In this document: positions 1 to 9,320 of the stretch, piece by piece | How positions within the stretch are numbered: position 1 is the first letter of the stretch | Layout of the letters: every line of letters starts with the position of its first letter | NCBI RefSeq assembly: GCF_937616625.2 | Contig: NC_065570.1 | Location: 26,560,046 to 26,624,045, forward strand | DNA length: 64,000 nucleotides | Direction: 5' to 3' | Source of the DNA: Mercurialis annua | Lineage: Eukaryota; Streptophyta; Magnoliopsida; Malpighiales; Euphorbiaceae | Position numbers and translations under genes: made by a program | The notes under the pieces: generated by a model | Databases searched by the model: none | Told to the model about the DNA's origin: nothing | What the model saw: only the letters and a program-made list of their open reading frames with translations

Positions 1-2
1 TA

Positions 3-953
3 CAGCAACAGCAGTTGCGTAACGTTGCTTTCACTGACCGAGATATCGTTTTGGCCTATATGCACCTCAAGCCAACTAAGTTTGACAGTACAGGCGATGC
101 TCTCGATTTCCTCGAAGAAGTAGAACGTAATGCTCGACGCCTGGAAGCTAATGAGAGACAGACCATCATTATGGTGGAAATATCATTGAAAGGACCTGCG
201 AAAGATTGGTTTCAGCAGCACATTCAGCCAACCATGGATACTATGACCTGGGCTGAATTTGCAAACCACTTTAGGGAATACTTTTTACCCTATGCGGTGA
301 CAGAGAGTTATCATAGTCAGTGGTTGACCCTGAGTAGAGGCAATCGGTCTGTGCAAGAGTATGTGACGGAGTTCACTAGAGTGAGTAGGTTTGCACCAGA
401 CCTGACTACAGACCCAGTCAGAGTGAACTCAAGGTTTGTAGAGGGTCTAGGAGCTGAATTTGTGAGTCTGACGTCTGATATCGGAAGAACCCTAGTGCAA
501 TTGATCGATAGCGCTAGGCAAATGGAAGTCTCTCTGATTCGTTTTGGAAGGATTCCCGATCCTTCCAATGTTGCGCCTGTGAGGAGTGATGTGTTTCGTA
601 GCGTACAGAGCGTACCTACTCAATCATATGCTAGGAGTTATTCTCGACCTCCATCACGTCAGCAGAGAAATAAGAGAGCTCGGTATGGAACTAGAGTTAG
701 TACTTCAGGCACCGGATTTAGTGCCAGATCGATGAGTGACATGGGAGGCGGAGTTCCTATATGTTTGAACTGTAATAAGAGACATTATGGCGCGTGCTAC
801 ATTGCTACTGGAGCGTGTTTTAACTGTGGTCAACGGGGCCATTTTGCTAGAGACTGTCCAAGGCAGATGCCCCAGGGTTCGATGACTACTGTAGTACAGC
901 CTTCTTATCAGCAGCAGAGAACTGCGCAGCAGATAGCGTCAGGATATGATTAG
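3..953 (+). CDS. gag: Gag capsid/nucleocapsid segment (5' partial)
   Basis: Gag forms the virus-like particle and packages the element's RNA in the cytoplasm. The frame is open from the window edge, so the true ATG lies upstream. Residues encoded at about 120-410 (including the motifs DWFQQHI, WAEFANHFREYF and VQEYVTEFTRVSRFAPDL) match the plant retrotransposon Gag domain. A basic, Arg/Ser-rich linker follows (about 600-720). Next is a near-knuckle CX2CX3HX3C at 762-797 and a canonical CCHC zinc knuckle CX2CX4HX4C at 816-857 for RNA binding. The frame ends at TAG 951-953, but the same frame stays open afterwards into protease, so this stop is probably a mutation rather than the normal Gag end. 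Confidence 0.85.
   Translation, partial: QQQQLRNVAFTDRDIVLAYMHLKPTKFDSTGDALDFLEEVERNARRLEANERQTIIMVEISLKGPAKDWFQQHIQPTMDTMTWAEFANHFREYFLPYAVTESYHSQWLTLSRGNRSVQEYVTEFTRVSRFAPDLTTDPVRVNSRFVEGLGAEFVSLTSDIGRTLVQLIDSARQMEVSLIRFGRIPDPSNVAPVRSDVFRSVQSVPTQSYARSYSRPPSRQQRNKRARYGTRVSTSGTGFSARSMSDMGGGVPICLNCNKRHYGACYIATGACFNCGQRGHFARDCPRQMPQGSMTTVVQPSYQQQRTAQQIASGYD
816..857 (+). other. CCHC zinc knuckle of Gag
   Basis: Codons for Cys at 816 and 825, His at 840 and Cys at 855 give CX2CX4HX4C (CFNCGQRGHFARDC), the nucleocapsid RNA-binding knuckle. An upstream Cys/His cluster at 762, 771, 783 and 795 belongs to the same conserved Cys-rich stretch seen in Tekay-type Gag proteins. Confidence 0.9.
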
Positions 954-2189
954 ACAGGAAGTACCTTTACTGGCCAGAGAGGCCGTGGTTATGCGAATCG
1001 AGGAGGCAGAAATGGCGTAGGACGTGGTACTGGCCAGACTTCGCAAGCTGGTTGGAGTCAGGCTAGGGTCTTTGCACTGAATCCTCAGGAGGCTCAGGCT
1101 TCCAATGCAGTGGTGCAAGGTACCTTTCCTATCGCTTCTCAAGACGCACTAATTTTATTTGATCCGGGCGCTACGCATTCGTTTGTTTCTCCTAGTTTTG
1201 CTAGTAAGTTAGAAGTGCAACCAGCGTATCTTAGAAATCCCTTGTCCGTAGCTACCCCAGTTGGAGAAAGTGTGGAAGTTAGTATCGTTTACCCGTCTTG
1301 TCCTGTGAATGTTCAAGGACGAGATTTGTTAGTTGACTTAATATTACTCGAAGTATTAGCTTTTGATGTCATACTAGGAATGGATTGGTTAGCTCAGCAC
1401 TACGCTAATGTGGATTGCCGCAAGAAGACGGTAACGTTTAACACGCCTGGAATTGAAACGGTTTCAATTCAGGGTGATAAGATGGAATCTTCTACGAGTA
1501 TTATTTCAGCTATTAAAGCTTGTCGAATGTTGAAGAAAGGATGTCAAGGATTCTTAGCGATAGTACGAGACGTGGAGAAGAAAGGTGCAACTTTAAGCGA
1601 CGTACCAGTGGTGTCAGAGTATCCAGACGTTTTTCCACAAGAATTACCTGGATTACCTCCAGATCGCGAGATTGAGTTTTGTATCGAATTGGCTCCCGGC
1701 ACGAAGCCGATATCGATACCTCCTTATCGGATGGCGCCAGCAGAACTCAAAGAACTTAAAGATCAACTAGAAGAATTGTTTGATCGTGGTTTCATCAGAC
1801 CGAGTGTATCCCCGTGGGGTGCACCAGTGCTATTCGTGAAAAAGAAGGATGGATCGCTTCGACTATGTATTGATTATCGACAGCTGAACAAGGTAACGAT
1901 CAAGAATAAGTATCCGTTACCTAGAATCGATGACCTATTCGATCAGTTACAAGGAGCGAAGTACTTCTCCAAGATTGACTTGAGATCAGGCTATCATCAG
2001 CTGAAGATTCGTGATGATGATGTTCAAAAGACTGCTTTCCGAACTCGATATAGACATTATGAATTCCTCGTTATGTCATTCGGATTGACGAACGCCCCAG
2101 CAGCCTTCATGGATTTGATGAATAGAATATTCAAACCGTACTTGGATCAGTTCATGATCGTGTTCATCGACGACATTTTAATTTATTGA
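954..2189 (+). pseudogene. pol: Pol segment 1: aspartic protease and N-terminal reverse transcriptase
   Basis: This is the stretch between the two in-frame stops. A Gly/Arg-rich linker (about 954-1040) leads to a retropepsin-like domain at about 1110-1440: FDPGATHSF at 1158-1184 is the active-site loop and VILGMDWL, near 1370, is the family's second conserved motif. The active-site triplet reads D-P-G (GAT CCG GGC, 1161-1169) instead of D-S-G or D-T-G, so catalysis is probably lost. Reverse transcriptase starts near 1780. It shows [25 protein letters not shown], the first catalytic Asp in [10 protein letters not shown] (1977), and the FIDD box with Asp codons at 2169 and 2172. TGA at 2187-2189 cuts the domain. 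No ATG start is evident; the segment belongs to the polyprotein. Confidence 0.87.
1110..1440 (+). other. Retropepsin-like protease domain with altered active site
   Basis: The conserved loop FD-P-GATHSF (1158-1184) and the downstream VILGMDWL hydrophobic-Gly motif identify the aspartic protease that would process the polyprotein. The catalytic Asp (GAT, 1161-1163) is present, but the next codon is CCG (Pro), where the family has Ser or Thr. A single T-to-C change in a Ser TCG codon would explain it. Pro there is expected to disturb the fireman's-grip hydrogen bonding, so the protease is inferred to be inactive. Confidence 0.75.
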
Positions 2190-2340
2190 CGTTCAGAAGA
2201 AGAGCATGCTCAACATCTGCGGATAATACTACAGACGCTAAGAGAGCATCAGCTTTACGCCAAATTCTCTAAATGTGAATTTTGGCTAACGGAAGTGGCA
2301 TTCTTAGGTCATGTGGTTTCACAAAGCGGCATTAAGGTTG
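1780..2340 (+). other. Reverse transcriptase domain, interrupted by TGA at 2187
   Basis: The domain copies element RNA into DNA. Motifs in order are the [13 protein letters not shown] finger motif, [18 protein letters not shown] with catalytic Asp at 1977, [15 protein letters not shown], and FIDD with catalytic Asp at 2169 and 2172. The in-frame TGA at 2187-2189 stands where these elements usually have a serine. The frame continues without shift into the thumb and connection (EEEHAQHL, then [17 protein letters not shown]). Confidence 0.88.
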
Positions 2341-2569
2341 ATCCAAAGAAGATTGAAGCTGTGATAGAATGGAAACGGCCTGAATCAGTTACGGAAGTTA
2401 GAAGCTTCCTTGGTTTAGCGGGATATTATAGACGATTTGTACAGGTTTTTTCGAAGATCGCTGTACCTTTAACGATGTTAACTCAGAAGAACGCGAAATT
2501 CAACTGGACGGACCCGTGTGAACTTAGTTTTCTGAAATTGAAAGAGTGTCTGACGACGGCACCAGTTTT

Positions 2570-2940
2570 AGCACTACCAGAAGGAACAGAAGGATTCACA
2601 GTTTACTGTGATGCATCAAGAGTTGGACTAGGATGTGTCCTTATGCAACATGGTCGAGTAATTGCGTATGCCTCACGACAGCTTAAGAAGCACGAATCGA
2701 ATTATCCGACGCATGATCTAGAGTTAGCAGCGGTGATTTTTGCGCTGAAGATTTGGAGACATTATTTATACGGTGCCACGTGCGAGATATTTACGGATCA
2801 TAAGAGTCTCAAGTACATATTTGACCAACGAGAGTTGAACTTCAGACAGCGGAGATGGATGGAAATATTGAAAGATTACGACTGCACGATACAATACCAT
2901 CCAGGCAAGGCCAACGTCGTGGCAGATGCCTTAAGCAGGA
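2570..2940 (+). other. RNase H domain
   Basis: The domain degrades the RNA strand of the RNA-DNA hybrid. Acidic residues visible are Asp at 2610 (VYCDAS), Glu at 2721 (DLELAAV), Asp at 2796 (FTDHKSL) and Asp near 2925 (VVADALSR), which is the full D-E-D-D set of Ty3/gypsy RNase H. No internal stop. Confidence 0.88.
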
Positions 2941-3254
2941 AGTCGGCAGGAAGTCTCGCGCACGTTTCAACGACATGGCGGAGACCATTAATCAATGAGA
3001 TTCACACAATGTTTAGCCAAGGGGTTGAATTCGAGATTTCATCTCTCGGAAACCTAATGGCTCAGCTAACAATACGATCGACGTTGATAGATCAGATCAA
3101 AGAGTTGCAAGCGGACGACCCTCAATTGAAGCATCTAATTGAGGAAGTACAACAAGGAAAGAGTCAAGATTTCAGTATCGTCAACAGAATACTGAAATAC
3201 GACAATCGAATGTGCGTTCCAGATGTGGAAGGCTTAAGACAGAAGATCATGGAA

Positions 3255-4120
3255 GAGACCCATGAAACGATGTATAGCGTTCATCCTGGTTCCACGAAGA
3301 TGTACCATGACATCAAGACAACGTATTGGTGGAGCGGAATGAAGAAAGATATTGCAGAGTTCGTGGCAAAATGCCCGACTTGTCAACAAGTCAAGTTGGA
3401 GCATCAGCGACCATACGGTTTTCTTCAGCCCTTACCCATTCCAGAGTGGAAGTGGGAGCAAATTACGATGGATTTCGTAGTCGGACTACCTAAGACGCAG
3501 AAAAGATTTGACTCTATTTGGGTAATCGTGGATCGTTTGACGAAGTCAGCACACTTCATTCCGATCAAGACGACGTTTTCTGCAGCAAAGTTGGCAGAGA
3601 TTTACATCGATAAGATCGTAAGCCTACACGGAGTTCCCGTGTCAATCATTTCAGATAGAGGTTCCGTATTTACCTCTCATTTCTGGAAGAGTCTACAAGA
3701 CGCGTTAGGAACGCGATTGAATTTCAGCACTGCTTTTCATCCTCAGACAGACGGCCAGTCTGAACGGACGATTCAAACGTTAGAGGATATGCTTCGACTA
3801 TGTGTACTAGATTTCGGAGGTAGTTGGGATACGTACCTACCTTTAGTCGAATTCGCCTACAACAACAGTTACCACTCGAGCATCGAGATGGCTCCATACG
3901 AAGCATTATACGGGCGTAAATGTCGATCCCCTATCTGTTGGGATGAAGTCAGCGAACAGAAGCTCACTGGGGCAGAGATCATTCAGATTACGTCAGAGAA
4001 AGTACCGTTGATTAAGCAGCGATTGAATACTGCTTCCAGTCGACAAAAGAGTTACGCGGACCCCAAGAGAAAAGACATTGAATTTCAGATCGGAGATTAT
4101 GTCTTCCTCAAGGTATCACC
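3255..4120 (+). other. Integrase: HHCC zinc domain and D,D35E core
   Basis: The N-terminal zinc domain has His in [10 protein letters not shown] and Cys in KCPTCQQ (near 3370). The catalytic core has Asp at 3471 (TMDFVVG), Asp at 3654 (IISDRGS) and Glu at 3762 (DGQSERTIQ); 35 residues separate the last two, the family spacing. The enzyme joins element DNA to the host chromosome. This part of the frame is intact. Confidence 0.9.
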
Positions 4121-4505
4121 GATGAAGGGAGTTATTCGTTTCGGAAAGAAGGGTAAATTGGCACCGAGATATGTCGGACCTTACCAGATCGTAGAACGCA
4201 TAGGCTCGGTTGCCTATAAGCTGGATTTGCCACAAGAAATGTCGCAAGTTCATCATGTCTTCCATATTTCCATACTTCGGAAATATGTACCAGACCCTTC
4301 TCGAATAATTCAACCGCAAGTGGTGGACGTAAGCGAAGAACTGACTTACGAAGAACGGCCAGTGCAGATTGTCGACACGCAGATACGACAATTACGAACG
4401 AAGAGAATTCCAATGGTGAAAGTTCTTTGGAGAAGTCAATCTGTAGAAGAGTGCACGTGGGAGACAGAAGAGAATATGAGGCAGAAATACCCATATCTGT
4501 TCACT
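4110..4505 (+). other. GPY/F module and C-terminal chromodomain
   Basis: [13 protein letters not shown] (near 4165-4205) is the GPY/F motif, followed by [13 protein letters not shown]. The last block, from about 4340 ([10 protein letters not shown]) through PMVKVLWR to [14 protein letters not shown], has the chromodomain pattern of chromovirus integrases. Chromodomains of this type are known to bind modified histone H3 and steer integration to heterochromatin. That fits the insertion next to or within a satellite array, although no binding can be shown here. Confidence 0.85.
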
Positions 4506-4548
4506 CAAGGTACGTGGCTAATTTTAAATTCGAGGACGAATTTATTTT

Positions 4549-4560
4549 AAGGGGGGTGAA
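4549..4560 (+). promoter_or_regulatory. Polypurine tract (plus-strand primer site)
   Basis: A near-pure purine run with six G (AAGGGGGGTGAA) overlaps the gag-pol stop and ends directly at the TG of the 3' LTR. That is the position of the RNase H-resistant primer for plus-strand synthesis. Confidence 0.85.
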
Positions 4561-4901
4561 TGTAATACCCCAAAATATTTTAAGATAATTACGTCGTGCC
4601 ACGTGTCGTGATTTCCGATAAATTAAATAAAAGAGAATTTAATTTAATTATATCGGAAATTTAGAATAAATTTTAATAAGTTAATTAGCGGGATTTGGGG
4701 ATTTGACTTCAGAAATTAATATAAAATAATTTATAAATCCCGTAATGGATTTTATTTCACCAAAGTCCACAAAATAATTTATAGTATTTATGTTAAAAGT
4801 TCCGAATCGATCGGAGATTGTTTAAAATTTGGACGCGAATAGGTTATGGACTAAATTGAAACTTTTGAAAAGTTTCAAGGATCAAAGTGCAAATTAGCCA
4901 G

Positions 4902-4910
4902 GTTATATAT
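4902..4910 (+). promoter_or_regulatory. Candidate TATA box of the LTR promoter
   Basis: GTTATATAT, followed by a pyrimidine-rich stretch, is the best TATA-like element in the first 500 bp of the LTR. Transcription would then start around 4930-4945, putting the hairpin cluster (5274-5435) in the transcribed leader. This rests on motif and position only. Confidence 0.35.
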
Positions 4911-5273
4911 CATTTCCTTCAGATGAAGGAATCACCAGATCCTTCTTCTCCTTCTTCGTTCATTTCTTTCAAACGGCGATAACGTACGGTTCGTCGCGCG
5001 GTTTCCGTTTCTCGTCCGTTTCCGACGTTCTATAACTCCAAACGATCGTATTTCGACGCGTAAGCACGGTAAGCTTGACGTTTTACCGTTCTGTTGATTA
5101 TATTTTGAGTTATATCGATTCAAAGTTTTAGGCCACGAAACGATTTTATCGTTTATTTGATTATAGGATCGTAGTTGGGTGTTTTGAAGTTAGAAATAGC
5201 GTTTTGGATACGTTTTGAGCGTTTTGGCGCGTTGAAGCTCGTCGGAAATCGATTCCCGGACAAAACCTCGTGG

Positions 5274-5435
5274 CTGTGCGTCGCACAGCCGAACTGTGCG
5301 AACGCACAGCAGGACTGTGCGAACGCACAGTCAACTGTGCGAACGCACAGTCAGGTGACCGTGCGAACGCACAGTCACACCGTGCAGACGCACAGTCCCC
5401 TGTGCAATCGCACAGGCAGACGTGCGTACGCACAG
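5274..5435 (+). repeat. Eight-copy tandem array of CG-rich hairpin units inside the LTR
   Basis: Units start at 5274, 5294, 5315, 5335, 5359, 5380, 5400 and 5420, a spacing of 20-24 bp. The core CTGTGCGAACGCACAG is an inverted repeat with 7-bp arms and a 2-bp centre; the first unit has a 1-bp centre. The first four units keep perfect arms, and the last four carry one or a few arm changes. Each unit can form a short hairpin in RNA or single-stranded DNA. The cluster is far richer in CG than its AT-rich surroundings. Function is unknown. Confidence 0.88.
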
Positions 5436-6690
5436 TGTTTTTGCCAATCGACCTAGTTTTCGAGAAATTATATACGCGCATATCGAGATTTGAAATGGAT
5501 TAGTAATTGATTAATGTGAGACATTAACCTAATGAGGTTAAAAGAGAACTGAGTTAAAAGTGATATTTTATCCATAAACGAGTTTGATACAGTTTATCGG
5601 GATAATCACGTGAGAGGCACGGCGGTTAATAAAGTTCAGTGTGTCTAGTCTCGAGTCTAGAGTCAATCTTAGAATAGGGTTCTAACTCAAGTCAAATGTT
5701 TTAAAAATTTGCTTTAGATCCGGCGAGGCAAGAAGCAGCTGGACCAGTAGTTCGGGAAGCTTGACGTTCTAAAGCCCCGACGTATTTTTGGATAAGCGTT
5801 TTCTGTGAGTTTATATGATTTGCTTTAAAAGTATTTACTTAAGCAATTATTTTATATTGCTTATTATTTGAACTGAATGTTTTATATGCGAAACTTTTAT
5901 ACGAATTGCATATGCTTGATTTGAAAACAGTATTGATCCGATGGAACATGCTACCTATTGGGCGACAATAGGACTGTGTGATCACCAGTTTTGATATAAC
6001 TCAGCTGGGAGATGATGATGAATATAAAATTTACGATTGGGTTTATGATTTTGATACGAGAGAGCACTCGGCTACGGTGTAGTCTGGAGTCCCCGTATCT
6101 AGTGGCTGGGCCACCAGCGAGTTGGACTCGCGATTGATATTTATGATTGGGTTGATCGATCGATTTGAGGATTAAGGTTTTAATCGGATCCTGTACTTGG
6201 CTGCATATGATTGATTACGGTTTTATGTTTTATTTGAATACTTACTAGTAAATGTATGAACTCACTCAGTATATCCCAATATACTGACCCCTCACAGACT
6301 TCCTTTCAGGTTAAAGACGCTTTGAAGCAACGGACTTCTATCCTACTTCCAGAAGTCTGTATTTTTGAGTATGTAAAGAAACAGTACTTTACTCTTAGAG
6401 CTGCAGTAGATAAGTATTTTGTCAGTCAGCTTGTATGTAAAGTTTTCTGTAAATATTACTTTAACGTTTTGAAGTATATATGTTTTACGCTTCCTGCGTT
6501 GTGATATTTGTGATTGCCAGAAGATATATGTGCCTGGCATGTGTTTCTGCATGACACGTGTCTATGTATGTCATGCATGACGTTTATGTTTCGCGAAAAA
6601 TTATTTTACGATTTTAGGCTTGCTACGGGTTTCGGAGCAACCACTCCCATTCCCTAGCGCCGGTCTCGGCCCTGAGATTGGGTCGTGACA

Positions 6691-9320
6691 GTTTCGAAAC
6701 AAATCCAAATGTTTCACAATTTTAGCGATTTAAGCCAAACCTTTACAAACGTTACAAAACAAAACCAAGCGTTTCACCTTTTTAGCAATTTAAGCGAAAC
6801 GTTTAAAAACGTTACGAAACAAATCCAAGCGTTTCACCTTTTAAGTAATTTAAGCCAAACGTTTATAAACGTTAAGAAAGAAATCCAAACGTTTAAGACG
6901 TTATGAAACAAATCCAAAAGTTCCATCTTTTTAGGAATTTACGACAAACGTTTACAAATGTTACGAAACAAATCCAAGCGTTTCATCTTTTTAGCAATTT
7001 ACGACAAACGTTTACAATCATTACAAAACAAATCCAAGTGTTTCACCTTTTTAGCAATTTAAGCTAAACGTTTACAAACGTCACGAAACAAATCCAAGCG
7101 TTTCACCCTTTTAGCAATTTAAGCCAAACGTTTACAAACGATATGGAACAAATCCAAACGTTTCACCTTTTTAGCTATTTATACCGATTGTTTACAAACG
7201 TTACGAAACAAAACCAAACATTTCACCTTTTCAGCGATTTTTGCCTAACGTTTATAAACATTACGAAACTAATTCAAACGTTTCCCCATTTTAGCGATTT
7301 AAGCCAAACGTTTAAAACGTTACGAAACAAGTCCAAACGTTTAACCTTTTTAGCTATTTAAGGCAAACTATTACAAACGTTACGAAACAAATCCAAACAT
7401 TTCGCCTTTTAGCAATTTAAGCCAAACCTTTACAAACATTACGAAACAAAACCAAGCGTTTCACCTTTTAGCAATTTAAGCGAAACGTTTAAAAACATTA
7501 TGAAACAAATACAAGAGTTTCACCTTTTTTGTAATTTAAGCCAAACGTTTACAAACATTACGAAACAAATCCAAGCGTTTCATCTTTTTAGCAATTTACG
7601 ACAAACGTTTACAAACGTTACGAAACAAATCAAATGTTTCACCTTTTCAGTGATTTAAGCCAAACGTTTACAAATGATACAAAACAAATCCAAGTGTTTC
7701 ACCTTTTTGGCGATTTAAGCCAAACATTTACAAACGTTACGAAACAAATCCAAAAGTTGCACCTTTTTAGCGATTTAAGCCGAACGTTTACAAATGTTAC
7801 GAAAGAAAACCAAATGTTTCACCTTTTAAGCGATTTAAGCCAAACGTTTACAAAGCTTAGGAAACAAATCAAAATGTTTTACCTTTTTAGCAATTTAAGC
7901 CAAACGTTTACAAATGTTACGAAACAAATCCAAGTGTTTCACCTTTTTAGAAATTTAAGCTAAACCTTTACAAGCGTTACGAAACAAATCCAAGTGTTTC
8001 ACCTTTTTAGCAATTTAATCTAAACGTTTACAAACGTCACGAAACAAATCCAAGCGTTTCACCTTTTTAGCAATTTAAGCCAAACGTTTACAAACATTAT
8101 GGAACAAATCCAAACGTTTCACCTTTTTAGCTATTTATACCGATTGTTTACAAACGTTACGAAACAAAACAAAACGTTTCACCTTTTTAGCGATTTTAGC
8201 CTAACATTTATAAACATTACGAAACTAATTAAAACATTTCCCCATTTTAGCGATTTAAGCCAAACGTTTAAAACGTTACGAAACAAATCCAAGCATTTCC
8301 CCTTTTTAGCAATTTAAGCTAAACGTTTTACAAACGTTACGAAACAAATCCAAACGTTTCACCTTTTTTCCGATATAAGCCAAACGTTTACAAACGTTAT
8401 AAAACAAATCCAAGTGTTTCACATTTTTTTGCAATTTAAGCCAAACGATTACAAACTTTACCAAACAAATCCAAACGTTTCCCCTTTTTAGCAATTTAAG
8501 CCAAACGTTTACAAACGCTATGAAACAAATCCAAACGTTTCACCTTTTTAGCCATTTAAGCAAAACGTTTACAAACGTTATGAAACTAATCCAAATGTTT
8601 CCTCATTTTTTAGCGATTTAAGCCGAACGTTTACAAACGTTAAGAAACAAAACCAAATGTTTCAGTTTTTTAACGATTTTAGCCAAACATTTACAAACGT
8701 TACGAAACAAATTCAAACGTTTCCCCATTTTTGCGATTTAAGCCAAACGTTTGAAACGTTACGAAACAAATCCAAACGTTTCACCTTCTTAGCGATTTAA
8801 GCCAAATGTTTACAAACGCTACGAAACAAATCCAAAAGTTCAACGTTTATAGCAATTTAAGCCAACAATTTACAAATATTACGAAAGAAATCCAAACGTT
8901 TAAGACGTTACGAAATAAATCCAAAGATTTAAAACGTTACGAAACAAATCCAAACGTTTCACATTTTTAGAGATTTAAGCTAAACCCTTACAAACGTTAC
9001 GAAACAAATCAAAGTATTTCACCTTTTTAGCAATTTAAGCCAAACGTCAACAAAGGTTACGAAACAAATCCAAACGTTTCACCTTTTTATCGATATAAGC
9101 CAAACGTACAAACGATATGAAACAAATGCAAACATTTCACCTTTTCAGCGATATACGCCAAACCCTTACAAACGTTACGAAACAAATCCAAACGTTTCGC
9201 CTTTTCAGCTATTTAAGCAAAACTTTTACAAACGTTACGAAACAAATCCAAACGTTTCACCTTTTTAGCGATTTAAGCCAAACATTTACAAACGTTACCA
9301 AACAAAACCAAACGTTTAAA
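6691..9320 (+). repeat. Left irregular satellite segment next to the LTR
   Basis: Diverged 60-bp monomers with frequent 1-bp indels and no regular long period. A local duplication offset by 956 bp is visible: about 6985-7360 matches about 7940-8316, sharing the TATGGAACAAATCC monomer followed by CTATTTATACCGATTG. Tandem 29-bp half-units lie at 8892-8949. Confidence 0.8.
8892..8949 (+). repeat. Tandem pair of 29-bp half-monomers
   Basis: Two consecutive 29-bp units (8892-8920 and 8921-8949) carry only the second half of the 60-bp monomer, in the form CCAAACGTTTAAGACGTTAC and onward. The CACCTTTTTAGCGATTTAAG half is missing. The second unit has CCAAAGATTT in place of CCAAACGTTT. Confidence 0.8.

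Larger units (their letters stand above)
3..4550 (+). pseudogene. gag-pol: gag-pol polyprotein, 5'-truncated by window edge, two in-frame stops
   Basis: All retrotransposon coding blocks share one frame (codons starting at positions divisible by 3) from base 3 to the TAA at 4548-4550, 1516 codons in all, with no frameshift. That frame is interrupted only at 951-953 (TAG, between Gag and protease) and 2187-2189 (TGA, two codons beyond ILI in the FIDDILIY reverse-transcriptase motif). The segments after each stop have no nearby ATG and start only at GTG-type codons, so they are not separate genes. Such elements normally make one polyprotein that the protease cuts. This copy could at most make Gag, unless the TAG is read through. 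The frame is otherwise well kept, which suggests recent decay. Confidence 0.9.
2190..4550 (+). pseudogene. pol: Pol segment 2: RT connection, RNase H, integrase, GPY/F, chromodomain
   Basis: This stretch is open from the TGA at 2187-2189 to the TAA at 4548-4550. It carries the RT C-terminus ([19 protein letters not shown]), RNase H (about 2570-2940), integrase (about 3255-4120), a GPY/F module (about 4110-4290) and a chromodomain (about 4340-4505). In a working copy it would be the C-terminal part of the Gag-Pol polyprotein. All catalytic residues of RNase H and integrase appear intact. The first ATG-like starts are internal and in mid-domain, so it has no start of its own and is untranslatable unless the upstream stops are bypassed. 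Confidence 0.88.
1..6690 (+). mobile_element. Ty3/gypsy LTR retrotransposon, Tekay/Del-like chromovirus, 3' portion (5' end outside window)
   Basis: The window opens inside gag. Reading on, the order is Gag, protease, reverse transcriptase, RNase H, integrase, GPY/F and chromodomain, then a polypurine tract and a 3' LTR. Integrase after RNase H is the Ty3/gypsy order, and the C-terminal chromodomain marks a chromovirus. The single gag-pol frame, the roughly 2.1-kb LTR and the end sequences resemble the plant Tekay/Del clade. The 5' LTR, primer binding site and start of gag lie upstream of base 1. Two in-frame stops and a changed protease motif make this copy non-autonomous. The element abuts satellite DNA at 6690/6691, so it probably sits inside the array. 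Clade assignment is by motif recognition, not by a tree. Confidence 0.93.
4561..6690 (+). repeat. 3' long terminal repeat
   Basis: The LTR starts TGTAATACCCC right after the polypurine tract and ends GGGTCGTGACA, giving TGT...ACA ends over 2130 bp. The right end is fixed because satellite monomer sequence begins at 6691. It contains a TATA-like element near 4902 and a hairpin-rich tandem cluster at 5274-5435. The remainder (5436-6690) shows no gene; short open frames there (for example 5175-5456 and 6256-6504) have no recognisable product. The 5' LTR is not in the window, so insertion age cannot be estimated here. Confidence 0.9.

Noticed and set aside
1110..2189. Protease-RT and RT-integrase segments as independent genes with their own starts
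   Set aside because: Both share the gag frame exactly and begin only at GTG codons after in-frame stops, so they are parts of one broken polyprotein.
5175..5456. Short open frames across the LTR hairpin cluster as a small gene
   Set aside because: The frame is open because the hairpin units lack stops; the product is a low-complexity reading of the minisatellite.
6256..6504. 82-codon open frame near the LTR 3' end
   Set aside because: No recognisable domain, and it lies within the LTR; such frames occur by chance.
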